This document shows, piece after piece, positions 45,873 through 55,405 of a stretch of DNA of 64,000 nucleotides. Each line of letters begins with the position of its first letter. Within the stretch, counting starts at the first letter, position 1. Source of the stretch: Cylicocyclus nassatus (Eukaryota; Nematoda; Chromadorea; Rhabditida; Strongylidae); the NCBI GenBank assembly GCA_958299035.1, contig CATQJL010000316.1, forward strand, positions 48,295,585-48,359,584. The letters run 5' to 3'. The position numbers and the translations under genes are program-made. The notes under the pieces are model-generated. The model saw only the letters and a list, made by a program, of their open reading frames with translations, searched no databases and was not told where the DNA came from.

Positions 45873-46837
45873 CTCCGGGCAACAGAAAAGAAAGGGTCCG
45901 AGGTAGCTCCCGATCTGCCATGTTACCTACGACCCTACGAGTTAAACATACATACAACCTACGAGTCAAGTATCCCTAGGTGGAACGCGGGACCCTACTA
46001 CCTGTCTGGTAACAGCCGGTTGTTCTCGGAGGTAAGCATGAAGAGTCGTCGGGGGCTCTACTCTGGATACTGGCGGGCTTCTTCGGCAGTTGTGGAGACG
46101 ATGGTTGCGTTGAACGGCAGTTGAGGTGACCATTGACATGACCATTGACTCGACAGTTGCGGCATCGACAGCTTGAACGGACCATGGAACTCGGCTTGAC
46201 GGGGATGTTCGGCTTGACGTGACAGCGGCTCGACATTGGTGACGTTGAAGTGACGATGAGTGGCAAAAGGTGTTAAATTTGCCTACTGGCGCGGTTTTTC
46301 ACGCCTGGGGGTGAATTCAAAGCGAGGGGGAGATTTTACCTCGCGGCACAAGACCCCTGGGGCAAGACACGTGCGAAAGGGTGCATCCCAAAAACTCCAA
46401 AAATAACACGGTCTCCCACCGTGGCCCCCAAAACTCGACAGTTGGGAAATAGGCACTTGAGATACACGTCAGCTGCGGGCTAACCTAAAATAGGGTCAGC
46501 AACAAACTGGGCGAGCTTAAGGCCCGCCGAAAACCACAAAATCAAAGAAAAAGGAAAGGAAAATAAAAGGATACGAATAAAATAGCTAAACTAAATTAAA
46601 CGTACCCAAAAATCGTCAGTTGGGGCTATCGACAAGTGGGAAACACGTCCATTGGGGTCTTCTCCATTCGTCACCCAAAAACTCGGTAGTTGGGGCTATC
46701 GCAACAGTGAACTCGCAACTTGGGGGATCCTCATTCTCAATCTAAACAAATAACATTAATAAAGAAACGAAAGTTGAGGGGGCGAGCGCGAAGCTTCACC
46801 ACAAACTCGCAAGTTGGGGAAACGTAACCTGGGGCTA
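45873..46837 (-). other. 3' untranslated spacer of the BEL/Pao element
   Basis: Lies between the stop of the third ORF and the 3' LTR. On the plus strand a phrase ACTCGNNAGTTGGGG or a variant recurs about five times (near 46,434, 46,612, 46,682, 46,712 and 46,805), and a GACNATTGAC/GACAGTTGCG phrase repeats around 46,090-46,230. No convincing protein frame. No clear polypurine tract next to the LTR. Confidence 0.6.
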
Positions 46838-48580
46838 CTACTCATGAGGCGAAGCATCTCTTCTTGGGGGCTGACGATCGTGGGGCGAGGCGTCTCTCCT
46901 CTGATCTCTCCTGGCTCTCTGTCGCCTGCGCATGTCAGCTATGGCCTTGTACTGCTCAAGGGTAGTGAGGTATTCGTCATATGGGATATCGCAGGTACAG
47001 TGGTGCTGTTTAAAGCAGAATGAGGTGTCGTGGTCCTTAGAACGGCACGACCGGCATCTCCTGCCATAGCGAGGGCAGTCTTCCTCGGCATGGATGCCAC
47101 AGCACAAGAAACATCCGCCCCTCCTCGCATTCAGATCCATCCTCTCACTCAAAAGAGTGTAGTTGGGGCAACTGGAGGAGTAATGGCGCTGCTTGCAGAA
47201 GTAGCAGCGGATGTTCTCGGGCGGTGTATCCGGCCTCCTCTGCTCCCGCTCTCTCTCCTCCATCGGCTCGTCCCTCTGACGCTCACCTAAAATGGGGTTT
47301 GGGGCCCCATCCTGGGGGGCGGGCGACACGTGGGGCGGTGTTGCGGCCGATGTGGAGCTCACTTCGTGTTCCCAACGAGACCTTTTGGGGGCTCTAGATG
47401 AGCGGGATCGGCGTCGATCAGTCGACGACGATGGCAACTCGGCGATGCCAGCAAGGACTTCTTCCTGGATGTCGTCCTGTTGCCGCTGTCGTGTGCGAGA
47501 GCGTGAATGCGGGCGCTTCGATGGGGTGCTCTGACGAGCTGTGGCTATCGCAGACTGTGGGCGCGATTCTTGGGGATGCGCTTCGAACCTGCGCATGATG
47601 ATAACATGGTATTGGTGACGGATTCTCTCCATCTCCGCAACCATTGTGGCGGACGTGAGGTTGATCTGGGTCAACCCGTCCGGTGTGACTCCGTAGTGGG
47701 CTAACAGAGCAAGCCTTTGCTGTAACTCAGCCGGCTGAAGATGGAACAACTCTGTTAGACGAGTATTGACCGCGTGTCGGCGATAGTTGATGTTATATGT
47801 GAGGGTGTAGATGCGGTCGATCCTCTCTAGGAGTCCCTGGGTGTCTGGCAACGGCAGCTGGGATGTGGAGTTTATAAACTTTGTGGCTTCCGTAACGGCG
47901 TTGTCGAGTGCTTTCAACTCGTACGTGACCATTAGGGGCATCAGATGCTCGGTCTTAGCTCCGATGAGATCCTCCTCCTGGGGCGAAAAGATCTCTTTCG
48001 TGAAGAGACTGCGGAAACGCTGCCCGATCTTACTGTGGAGGTATCCATCGAGGAGCACATAATCCTGTTGTCCCAGATGGGCTGGGTCAAAGATGTGCCT
48101 AAAATTGAAAGCTGTGGTGAGCTGCTGAAGCAGACTCAGTGCGGGTCGATAGGACTGGGGGACAGCGTGAGCCTGGGTATCGCTGTCAGCTTCACGTAGC
48201 AGTCGACGATTGGGATTATGCCCTTTGGCGATCGCGGTGATGAGTTCGATCATCGTCGGCTTGCGAGTATTGGGGTCTTCTCCCGGCGGACTCAGATGGG
48301 ATACGTCCACCTGGGGTGCGACCTCTGGGGCGGGCGTTGGTTCCGGAGCTTTCGCGGACGAAAGCTCACGGATGACCGCGGCCACAAGTGCGGCGCCGCT
48401 AGGATCGTCGGCGGTCTTCGTATCGCGATCCTTGGGGGGAGTCGGCTGTCTCCTGGGCGGCGTCCGCTCTCGCTCCGAGGAGCTCGTCCTCGAATATGAT
48501 CGAGGACGTCTGCGAAACTGGTAGGCACTGTCCTTTGCGGGGACAGGCACTCCGCGTCTCGACTTCTCTTTGATCGCCAT
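46838..48580 (-). CDS. Third ORF of the BEL/Pao element: zinc-knuckle protein
   Basis: From the ATG at 48580 (MAIKEKSRRG) the minus-strand frame runs about 580 codons. The N-terminus is basic and Ser/Arg/Pro-rich, the middle is helical and unrecognised (LQQLTTAFNFRHIFDPA..), and the C-terminus has three CCHC-like knuckles: CYFCKQRHYSSSC, CFLCCGIHAEEDC and CRSCRSKDHDTSFC. This suggests nucleic-acid binding, as in a Gag nucleocapsid, yet it lies downstream of integrase where some retroelements carry an env-like ORF. The same frame stays open upstream to 49048, but that part is low-complexity and is cut by a strong splice acceptor (CTTTTCAG ending at 48619), so I take the ATG just after the acceptor. 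Expression from a spliced subgenomic RNA is inferred. Confidence 0.75.
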   Translation of the reverse strand: MAIKEKSRRGVPVPAKDSAYQFRRRPRSYSRTSSSERERTPPRRQPTPPKDRDTKTADDPSGAALVAAVIRELSSAKAPEPTPAPEVAPQVDVSHLSPPGEDPNTRKPTMIELITAIAKGHNPNRRLLREADSDTQAHAVPQSYRPALSLLQQLTTAFNFRHIFDPAHLGQQDYVLLDGYLHSKIGQRFRSLFTKEIFSPQEEDLIGAKTEHLMPLMVTYELKALDNAVTEATKFINSTSQLPLPDTQGLLERIDRIYTLTYNINYRRHAVNTRLTELFHLQPAELQQRLALLAHYGVTPDGLTQINLTSATMVAEMERIRHQYHVIIMRRFEAHPQESRPQSAIATARQSTPSKRPHSRSRTRQRQQDDIQEEVLAGIAELPSSSTDRRRSRSSRAPKRSRWEHEVSSTSAATPPHVSPAPQDGAPNPILGERQRDEPMEEREREQRRPDTPPENIRCYFCKQRHYSSSCPNYTLLSERMDLNARRGGCFLCCGIHAEEDCPRYGRRCRSCRSKDHDTSFCFKQHHCTCDIPYDEYLTTLEQYKAIADMRRRQRARRDQRRDASPHDRQPPRRDASPHE

Positions 48581-48618
48581 AGTACGCTTGTAGCTGGTCG
48601 GGCTACGATCGCTATTAC

Positions 48619-48630
48619 CTGAAAAGAGAA
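48619..48630 (-). promoter_or_regulatory. Candidate splice acceptor for the third ORF
   Basis: On the minus strand TTCTCTTTTCAG ends at 48619, 38 nt before the ATG of the zinc-knuckle ORF. The preceding 600+ bases are pyrimidine-rich on this strand, as in an intron. A matching strong donor, CAG-GTAAGT, exists at 55386-55381 in the element's 5' region. Confidence 0.6.
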
Positions 48631-48839
48631 GTATGAGAATGGGGGTACAACGTACTGTGAGTGTATACACACATGGAGTGTCACATGAGTGATGAAGGAA
48701 TGAGAGAAGGAAGATGGGAAGAAAAAATGGGAAGAAAAGGAATTGGGAGAGAAACGTGAGGCCCCCATGATCCATGAGGCGTGATAAAATGAAGTGTAAA
48801 ATAAGTGAGGTCAATTGGTCAGGTCGCGCATGAGTTCTA

Positions 48840-49250
48840 ACATGTAGAATGCAGTATAATATGTCAAACATGCATAATGGGAGAATGATGTGAGAAAACG
48901 TGTGAGAGAGTGAGTGTGAAAGGTGTGTGAGTGAGGGAGAATGTGTGAGAGAGATAAATGTGAGTAAAGAGGAGTGTGAGTGTGAGTATGAAAGTTGTGA
49001 GTTAGAGTATGGAGTGAAAGAGTGAGTGTGAAAGTGAGATGGAGGCAAAATGAACTACAAAAGTAGATAAAATGAGAACGCGCGCACAAAACAAGAATTT
49101 CTTGCCTGACCAATATGCAAAAGTTAAATGTGAGTAAGTAAAATGTGAGAAAGAATGTGTGAAAGGATGTGTGAGAAGATGTGAGAAAGAATGTGAGGTG
49201 TGAAAGTTGCAAAAGACAAGCCACTGCCTTTTTGGCACAATGTGGGGAAG
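48840..49250 (-). repeat. (CTCACA)-type low-complexity tract
   Basis: On the plus strand GTGTGAGAGAGTGAG-type motifs recur for about 400 bp, so the sense (minus) strand is CTCACA/CTTTCACA-rich. It sits between the pol stop (49543) and the third ORF and looks like an intron or spacer, not coding sequence. Confidence 0.75.
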
Positions 49251-49542
49251 AAAATAAAACAAAACAACGATAATTGAGGAGTGTGGCTTGTTGGGAGGTG
49301 AGAATGAAGAGAAAGTACAAAAATGAACGCAACATACAAGAAATCGCAAAGGAAGATGTTAAAATGACAACCAACGTGCGTCGGCATGATGCAATTTCGT
49401 ATATGCAGACTGTAGCTTTCCCTGCGGGACCACCCAATCGGCGTAGTCGTGTGGAGCGCGTTTCCCGATTGGGGCGCGTATATTTGGGGATATGATGATA
49501 GGGCACGCTACACACACGCATCGCGTGTGGATTGGAGCGCGT

Positions 49543-52500
49543 TTATGCAGTGTGAGTCGAAATTTGTGGTTTTAAGCGTTTAGCTTTGCGGGGAGGCTGA
49601 ATCCTCGTGGGAGAATGGGAAGATTGTCTAGAAGACGTTCTTCTGGGTCTGGATGTTGGGGTGTAGTCGTCCTGGGCATGAATCTCTAAAGGGTAAAGAC
49701 GTGATAGCGGTCTTTTGAGGAACTTACCGTTGGGCATCCGTATTTCTGCGACTCGTACATTGTTGGGTTCGCTCCCATGAAGTCGAACCACAATTCCCAA
49801 CTTCCATTGTCCTCTGGGGAGATTGTCCTCGGCAATTAGCACGAGGTCGTTGACTTGGGGATGTGCAGCTGTGTGTCTGGGCTGTCGCAAACGACGTTGG
49901 TGGCGCTGAACAAGTGCGGAAAGGTAATCGGTACGCCATATCTCCCAAAAGGAGTCCAAAACGGATTGCGCTTCCCTATACCAATCCGATAATCTGTGTT
50001 CGTCGACAACGACGTCGTATGTCTGGGGTTTTGGGGGAAGTTGAAGCTGAACTTCTGGGGAGATGAAATCCACTGGGCGTAGTACTCGAAACGGAGCTCC
50101 CTCTCGATATGGGGTTATAGGGCGAGAGTTGAGAATCGCTTCGATCTCTACGACCACTGTTCTCAGCTGTTCCCATGTGAGTAGAGTCCTTCCTATCGTC
50201 CTCTTGAAGGCAGACTTGAAGAGAGCAACGAGTCTCTCATAAAAGCCTCCTTTCCACGGCGATATGGGGGTGATAAAGTTCCACGTAATCCTATGTTTCG
50301 TAGCGAAACTGTGGATATCGTTCCATGACTGAGGCGCAAAGAACAAGGTCTTAATTGTGTCCTCTGCGGCATGGAATGTGGATGCGTTATCACTATAAAT
50401 GACGTCTGGCGTTCCACGTCGTCCCATAAATCGTCTGAAGGCTAATAGGAAGTCCTGTGTGGAGTTAGAGCTGACAAGCTCCAAATGTACAGCTCTTGTG
50501 GCCATGCACGTAATAAGGCATACCCATGATTTCGCTTTTATGCCGTTCGCATCCCTATAATGGATGGGACCCAGATAGTCCAGTCCTACGTTCTGGAACG
50601 GTCTTGATCTCACGACTCGTTCCTCGGGCAAGCTGGGCATGTCCGGATAACGATAGGCTGGGCCACTGGCTCTCTTACAAACGGTACATGTGCGAAGAAT
50701 GCGGTCTACCGTACGACGTGTGGAAGGTACGAAGAAGCGTTGTGACAACTGGGCGATAGTTGCATACGTCCCTTGATGGTAAGATGTGAGATGAATGTGA
50801 AGTGTGATGAGGAATGTAAGTCTATGTGAGGGCACCAACAAAATGGGTGCTGTGGGGTGGATTTTTTCCATGCGGGCTGGACATCTGATAAGTCCGTTTT
50901 CGTCTCTGTGTGCGTTGAATCGCTCGAGGCGAAAACGTTCTAACAGATGGGCAGAGTCTCGGTAATGTTCGCGAATAAGCAAAATCTCTGCTAAGGCAAT
51001 GTCCTGGGCCGTGATGTTACCGGCGGAGGAAATTTGAGAAAGAATGGGGATTGCCTTATGGAGATGATGTCTATGAGCGGACACTTTGGGGCCAAGAAAC
51101 TTGCGGCGTAAAAATCTGAGGACGTAAACGGTAATACGAAGAAGTTTCGTATAACTGTTTGTGACGTGAAATGGGATAACTGACACATGTGAATCTTGTC
51201 TAATCAGACTTACCTGTACAAACTCCTTATCCTGCTCCAGTGTTGTCGTGGGCAGGGTCGTAAAGTCCATATCCTCATCGGGCCAGCACTCAGGTAACCG
51301 AAGGATGAACGATGGTCCTGTCCACCAAACATGATCCACTGCTTCCTTCGTCGTCAATCCGCGCGTCGCATAGTCCGCGGGATTGGCTTCCGAAGCAACA
51401 TAGTGGAACTTGACACCGGTACCCAAATCCTGAAGTTCCTTAACGACCTTGCGGATGAAACTTACCCGATTGTGGACAAACTGCTTCAATGGCCTGGTGG
51501 AATGAATCCAGTGAAGCACGATTTGGGAGTCTGAAAAGATATGAATTGTGGAGAGCGGAAGATCCAACTCTTTGTGGAGGTATTGGGCTAGAGTAAGACA
51601 ATTCCTGGCTGCCATCAATTCCATTCTGGGAATGGTCATGGGCTTTGCGGGATTGTTAAGGTGTGATCTTGCCATAACGAGGCGTGAGGTGGTGTTGTCG
51701 TGAGCGCGACTCACCAAATATGCGCATGCGGCATACACTCGCTTAGATGCATCTCCAAAGACGCATAAATCGAATGTATGTGCGGAATGTGCGGTAACCC
51801 GTCGAGCAAGAGATGGTAATTGATACTGTGCGTCCTGACAAAGGCGTTTCCACTCCTGTAGAGCTTCCTTATCCAATTCGTCGTCCCACCTAAGCTTCTT
51901 CAACCACAAATCCTGGATGAATAACTTAAATGGAACCATGAAAGGGGTAAGAAGACCCAAGGGGTCATATGTGGACGCATAAGCTCTCAGGGCTGTGCGT
52001 TTAGAAGCTACTGGATATTCTGTGGTTCTGATGGGGATCGAAATGACATCCGATTCTGCATTCCACGGAATTCCTAATAGCTTTGTGAGTTCGGGTTGTG
52101 TGGCGCGGTCTCGCGGATCTATGCTGCGATTAACTGTGTGTGAGGAGCACAAGAATTCTCTCAAATTCATGTGCATGTGATCGAATATGGACTTGGCTGC
52201 TCTATACTTCTGCACGGCTTCGTCCTGAGTAGAAGCACCTAAAACAACGTTGTCCACATATGTGTTCCTTTCGATATCTCGACAGAGTGGAGTATCGATG
52301 CGGTGCAAATAAATGCGAATAGATGCGGCTAGTATGAATGGGGAAGATTTGACTCCAAATGGGATTCTCGTAAAGCGGAAATGACGTAAGTTATCCCTGT
52401 CAGGAGGTCGATTAACATCCTTCAGCCACAGGAAACGTGTCACATCTCGCTGAGAAACTTGCAGTCGAACCTGATGGAATGCCTTTTCTACGTCAGCGAT

Positions 52501-53157
52501 CAGAAGGTATCTGTGCAACCGAGCTCGAAGCTGAATTCCTGCTATCTCTGGCAAAAGCGATGGTCCTTCATAGAGGCAGTCATTCAAACTGGGAACTCCT
52601 CGCATGTGGGATGAGGCATCGAAAACTACTCTCAACTTAGTAGTAGCCGATGATTCCTTGAAGACAGCTTGGTGGGGAATGTAGTAAACAAGATGACTGT
52701 CGACAACTTGCTCACTAACTTCCTCGATAAAGCCTGACTCCAAGTGTTGTGCTATGGCTGCACAGTAGCTCTTCCATACGGATGGTCTTTCCTGTAGACT
52801 GCGATATTGACTGACTAATCGGCAATAAGCTAACTGCTTATTGTCGGCCAGCTGGGGATGTGATTCCTTCCAAGGAAACTGTACGTAGAGAAACCCATTG
52901 TCGAAGCATGCGGTATCCTCAAAGTGCTTGAGGATATGGGAATTAGCGATGGCGTTTTCGTCGTCGTGGGGCTTATCTGTAATACCTAAACGTTCTAATT
53001 GCCACAATCTGGCGACGATGTCCTCGTCTTCATCGTCTTCTCGCCACTGCTCCATCCCGGTGGATGTTGAGACGGGATGAACCTGCGAAAAAAAGATGAA
53101 CCAGAGACAACGGTACCAAATCGTGTGTGGGTCAGAACTAGTCCTGACGGTAGGCAT
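49543..53157 (-). CDS. pol: BEL/Pao Pol: RT, RNase H, integrase
   Basis: 1204-codon minus-strand frame; the coding part probably begins at the frameshift near 53088 rather than at a start codon. Order: a linker with ARLWQLERLGI typical of Pao Pol starts, reverse transcriptase (about residues 170-330, KLRVVFDAS, LLIADVEKAFHQVRL, catalytic YVDN at about 300), a connection region with YDPLGLLTPF, RNase H (FGDASKRVYAACAYL, then a FSDSQIVLHW motif), a zinc-binding HHCC region (CTVCKRAS), and the integrase core with DYLGPI, YSDNAS and the Glu in GGFYERLV. The C-terminal DUF5641 segment has GQWKLGIVVRLHGS and PLSRLYPLE. No stop or frameshift interrupts it, so it looks functional. It overlaps the Gag-protease frame by 163 nt. 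Confidence 0.95.
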   Translation of the reverse strand: MPTVRTSSDPHTIWYRCLWFIFFSQVHPVSTSTGMEQWREDDEDEDIVARLWQLERLGITDKPHDDENAIANSHILKHFEDTACFDNGFLYVQFPWKESHPQLADNKQLAYCRLVSQYRSLQERPSVWKSYCAAIAQHLESGFIEEVSEQVVDSHLVYYIPHQAVFKESSATTKLRVVFDASSHMRGVPSLNDCLYEGPSLLPEIAGIQLRARLHRYLLIADVEKAFHQVRLQVSQRDVTRFLWLKDVNRPPDRDNLRHFRFTRIPFGVKSSPFILAASIRIYLHRIDTPLCRDIERNTYVDNVVLGASTQDEAVQKYRAAKSIFDHMHMNLREFLCSSHTVNRSIDPRDRATQPELTKLLGIPWNAESDVISIPIRTTEYPVASKRTALRAYASTYDPLGLLTPFMVPFKLFIQDLWLKKLRWDDELDKEALQEWKRLCQDAQYQLPSLARRVTAHSAHTFDLCVFGDASKRVYAACAYLVSRAHDNTTSRLVMARSHLNNPAKPMTIPRMELMAARNCLTLAQYLHKELDLPLSTIHIFSDSQIVLHWIHSTRPLKQFVHNRVSFIRKVVKELQDLGTGVKFHYVASEANPADYATRGLTTKEAVDHVWWTGPSFILRLPECWPDEDMDFTTLPTTTLEQDKEFVQVSLIRQDSHVSVIPFHVTNSYTKLLRITVYVLRFLRRKFLGPKVSAHRHHLHKAIPILSQISSAGNITAQDIALAEILLIREHYRDSAHLLERFRLERFNAHRDENGLIRCPARMEKIHPTAPILLVPSHRLTFLITLHIHLTSYHQGTYATIAQLSQRFFVPSTRRTVDRILRTCTVCKRASGPAYRYPDMPSLPEERVVRSRPFQNVGLDYLGPIHYRDANGIKAKSWVCLITCMATRAVHLELVSSNSTQDFLLAFRRFMGRRGTPDVIYSDNASTFHAAEDTIKTLFFAPQSWNDIHSFATKHRITWNFITPISPWKGGFYERLVALFKSAFKRTIGRTLLTWEQLRTVVVEIEAILNSRPITPYREGAPFRVLRPVDFISPEVQLQLPPKPQTYDVVVDEHRLSDWYREAQSVLDSFWEIWRTDYLSALVQRHQRRLRQPRHTAAHPQVNDLVLIAEDNLPRGQWKLGIVVRLHGSEPNNVRVAEIRMPNGKFLKRPLSRLYPLEIHAQDDYTPTSRPRRTSSRQSSHSPTRIQPPRKAKRLKPQISTHTA

Positions 53158-55283
53158 ACAGACGATCCTTGTGTGATGATGTCCCAGAAATGGTCAATAC
53201 CTATAAGAACGTCGACGTTAATCGATGCATCCTTATGGTAAGTCGGAAGATCGAATCCAAACTGACGAATGAAGTCGATATCTTCCTTAGACAATCCTGG
53301 TGAGGTAGTGGGGCTTGTGAGTTGGTCTTTGGTGCGTACAAAGACTGTGAGTTCCTTATCGAATGAGTCGATAAGTGTGAGATCAGCTTTACCAGAAACT
53401 TCCGTGGTCTGATGTCCTCCGAAAGCCGTTAACGTAAGCGGCTGATGGTCATAGACATGGAGACCTAGTCGGTTGACTGCAGACGTGGTGATAAAGCTGG
53501 TCTGTGCGCCGGAATCGAGTAAAAGGGTCATATCCTGGAGATCTCCTGAGGCTGTGCGAGCTTTGGCTTTCACCAGCATCAAAGCTGGATGAAGCTGAGG
53601 ATTGTTCGAATGAAGCTGCAGACGTAGATAACACTGGTGATAGTCCTCATACTCCGTATCGGACTGTACCAACAGCTGATCATTCGTCCTTGCCTCCTCA
53701 GGATATGGCGATCCTGATCTTCGTCCTCTGCGTCGTTCCGGTGATGATGGGGATCGACGTCGTCGATTCGTGGGGGATGAATCTCTGACGGGCACGTCAA
53801 AGCGTACACGTGGAGATGGGGATCGGGATGACTCGTGTTCCCGAGAGTGAGAGCTGGAGCTCGATCTGCTGCGATATCCTCTCTGTTCGCGGGGTTGATA
53901 AGCACGATCACGAGAACGATCTCGGGATCTTCTGCTGTCCCGTGCTGGACTTCTCGAAGGAGAATAGTCCTTTGAGGATTGGCGACTTCTCGTAGCGGGT
54001 CGCGATCCATGGGGTGACCTAGTCCTTGGGGATCGGCTTCTCCTTGGTTCAAACCTACAGAGGAGTCGATGGTGGTAGCCTCTACAATTCCTGCAGATGG
54101 GATAATCGCACTGATCTTGACGATGTCCTTCACGAAGACACTTCCAACACAATCCCAGAAGTTGCACGATCTTACGGCGAACATTGACTGGGAGCTGTTG
54201 GTTGCATCCACGAGAGGAGTGTGCAAAGGAGTCGCAGAAACAACATGCGGCTGGATCATAAAACGATCCTGGGGAAGACGTTGGCTGACGTCGTGGGGAA
54301 ATATATCTATTGATGACATAGGTACTACTGCGGGAGCAAGTCTGCTCGAACCTCTCCCTTGACTGAATAAGGTCATCGAGGTGAGACATGACTTGTCGAA
54401 GATCAAAATCGGCTCGTTTCTCGAACTCGACGTTGTTAAGCCGCTCCTGGATTGATAGGGGGAACTTAGTCCGTACGAGATCGATGATATAAAGAGCACG
54501 ATTCAGATCCTCGAAACGCGTAAGGGCATGAAGGATACCCTGAATCCGGAACCAAGTGTTTCGCATATCCGAAGCTGATTCGGTTGCGGGCTGAAGATCT
54601 CGGAGCTGCTGATGGAACAGCGCTCTGGTCCTCCTCGGGCAGTCGTATCGCTTCTTCAATGCTTGCACTAAGTGATGGTAATTGTTCCGTCCTGGTTCAA
54701 GATCCTGCAACACCACTTGGGCTTCTCCCCTAAGCAAATTCATGAGGTAGAGATATTTCATATTGAGGTCGATGTTGGGGTCGTTGTGAACAGCTAGCTC
54801 GAATGTGCACCAAAACTGCTGGAACTTGGTGACATCTCCATCGAAATGCGGCAACGTTAACTTCTCCAAATGGATCGGTACGTTGTGCGACGATGGGGCA
54901 GTTTGCGCGGATGTAAGCTGAAGATGTTCCAACTGCTGTGCAACGTCCAACTGGGTATCTACAGCTTGAAGCTGTGGGGCGTCTGTGCGATCTTGTCGCT
55001 GGGGCGTCGTCACTGTTCCTGTCGTCCCCGTAACAGCATCCTCACTGATGGAATTAGCGAGTCGATGGATACGAAGGGACTCAGAGCGTTCACTATCCGC
55101 TTCCTGCGTACTCTGCAAGGTGCGGAGGAGTGCTTCAGCGTCTGCCAGATGTTGATCCACGCTGTGCTCTTCCTCGAACCTGCTGTACGCCTGCTGATCT
55201 GTCGGCGAACTGGAGGTAGTAATGTGGTACAGGAGTACGTCACGACGATCACGCAGAAGCGAAAGTGCGGATCTCAGACTCAC
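52995..55283 (-). CDS. gag-pro: BEL/Pao Gag-protease
   Basis: 762 codons open from 55283 (a GTG; no ATG occurs in frame until deep in the domain) to 52995. A coiled N-terminal region is followed by DUF1759 Gag (LPHFDGDVTKFQQFWCTFEL, MNLLRGEAQ; residues about 140-300), zinc knuckles (CCFCDSFAHSSRGC, CWKCLREGHRQDQC, then CRNCRGYHHRLLC; about 345-415), an Arg/Ser-rich stretch, and a DUF1758-type aspartic protease with LLLDSGAQTSFI near residue 590. The true N-terminus appears to come from an upstream exon with its ATG at 56477, joined across a short intron (donor CAG-GTAAGT at about 55386, acceptor near 55297), which restores the frame. That exon is now split by a TIR element. Pol expression is probably by -1 frameshifting. 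Confidence 0.92.
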   Translation of the reverse strand: MSLRSALSLLRDRRDVLLYHITTSSSPTDQQAYSRFEEEHSVDQHLADAEALLRTLQSTQEADSERSESLRIHRLANSISEDAVTGTTGTVTTPQRQDRTDAPQLQAVDTQLDVAQQLEHLQLTSAQTAPSSHNVPIHLEKLTLPHFDGDVTKFQQFWCTFELAVHNDPNIDLNMKYLYLMNLLRGEAQVVLQDLEPGRNNYHHLVQALKKRYDCPRRTRALFHQQLRDLQPATESASDMRNTWFRIQGILHALTRFEDLNRALYIIDLVRTKFPLSIQERLNNVEFEKRADFDLRQVMSHLDDLIQSRERFEQTCSRSSTYVINRYISPRRQPTSSPGSFYDPAACCFCDSFAHSSRGCNQQLPVNVRRKIVQLLGLCWKCLREGHRQDQCDYPICRNCRGYHHRLLCRFEPRRSRSPRTRSPHGSRPATRSRQSSKDYSPSRSPARDSRRSRDRSRDRAYQPREQRGYRSRSSSSSHSREHESSRSPSPRVRFDVPVRDSSPTNRRRRSPSSPERRRGRRSGSPYPEEARTNDQLLVQSDTEYEDYHQCYLRLQLHSNNPQLHPALMLVKAKARTASGDLQDMTLLLDSGAQTSFITTSAVNRLGLHVYDHQPLTLTAFGGHQTTEVSGKADLTLIDSFDKELTVFVRTKDQLTSPTTSPGLSKEDIDFIRQFGFDLPTYHKDASINVDVLIGIDHFWDIITQGSSVCLPSGLVLTHTRFGTVVSGSSFFRRFIPSQHPPGWSSGEKTMKTRTSSPDCGN
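53088..53094 (-). promoter_or_regulatory. Putative -1 ribosomal frameshift site (U7)
   Basis: In the Gag-protease frame the minus strand reads TCT TTT TTT, giving the canonical slippery heptamer T-TTT-TTT. A shift of -1 here enters the Pol frame, which is open and carries the usual Pao Pol start a few residues on. Alternatively, the following CGCAG could be a 3' splice site. Confidence 0.55.
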
Positions 55284-55380
55284 TATGGAGAGCTGTGTGG
55301 CTGCCTGACGGCCTGCTGGAGCTGATGGAGTTGCTCCGCAACTGGGGCGTCAGACACATACGGAGTAAGCAAATCGGAAC

Positions 55381-55389
55381 TTACCTGTT
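55381..55389 (-). promoter_or_regulatory. Strong 5' splice site in the BEL/Pao leader
   Basis: The minus strand reads AAACAG-GTAAGT, a near-perfect donor. Splicing to a CGTCAG acceptor near 55297 would fuse the upstream ATG exon in frame to Gag. The same donor could also supply the subgenomic RNA for the third ORF. Inferred from consensus and phase. Confidence 0.5.
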
Positions 55390-55405
55390 TCCTAATCGTC
55401 TCCAG

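Noticed and set aside
48581..49048. Extra 156 N-terminal residues in frame with the third BEL/Pao ORF
   Set aside because: His/Ser/Thr/Leu low-complexity sequence from the CTCACA tract, followed by a strong splice acceptor and then a good ATG; more likely intron than protein.
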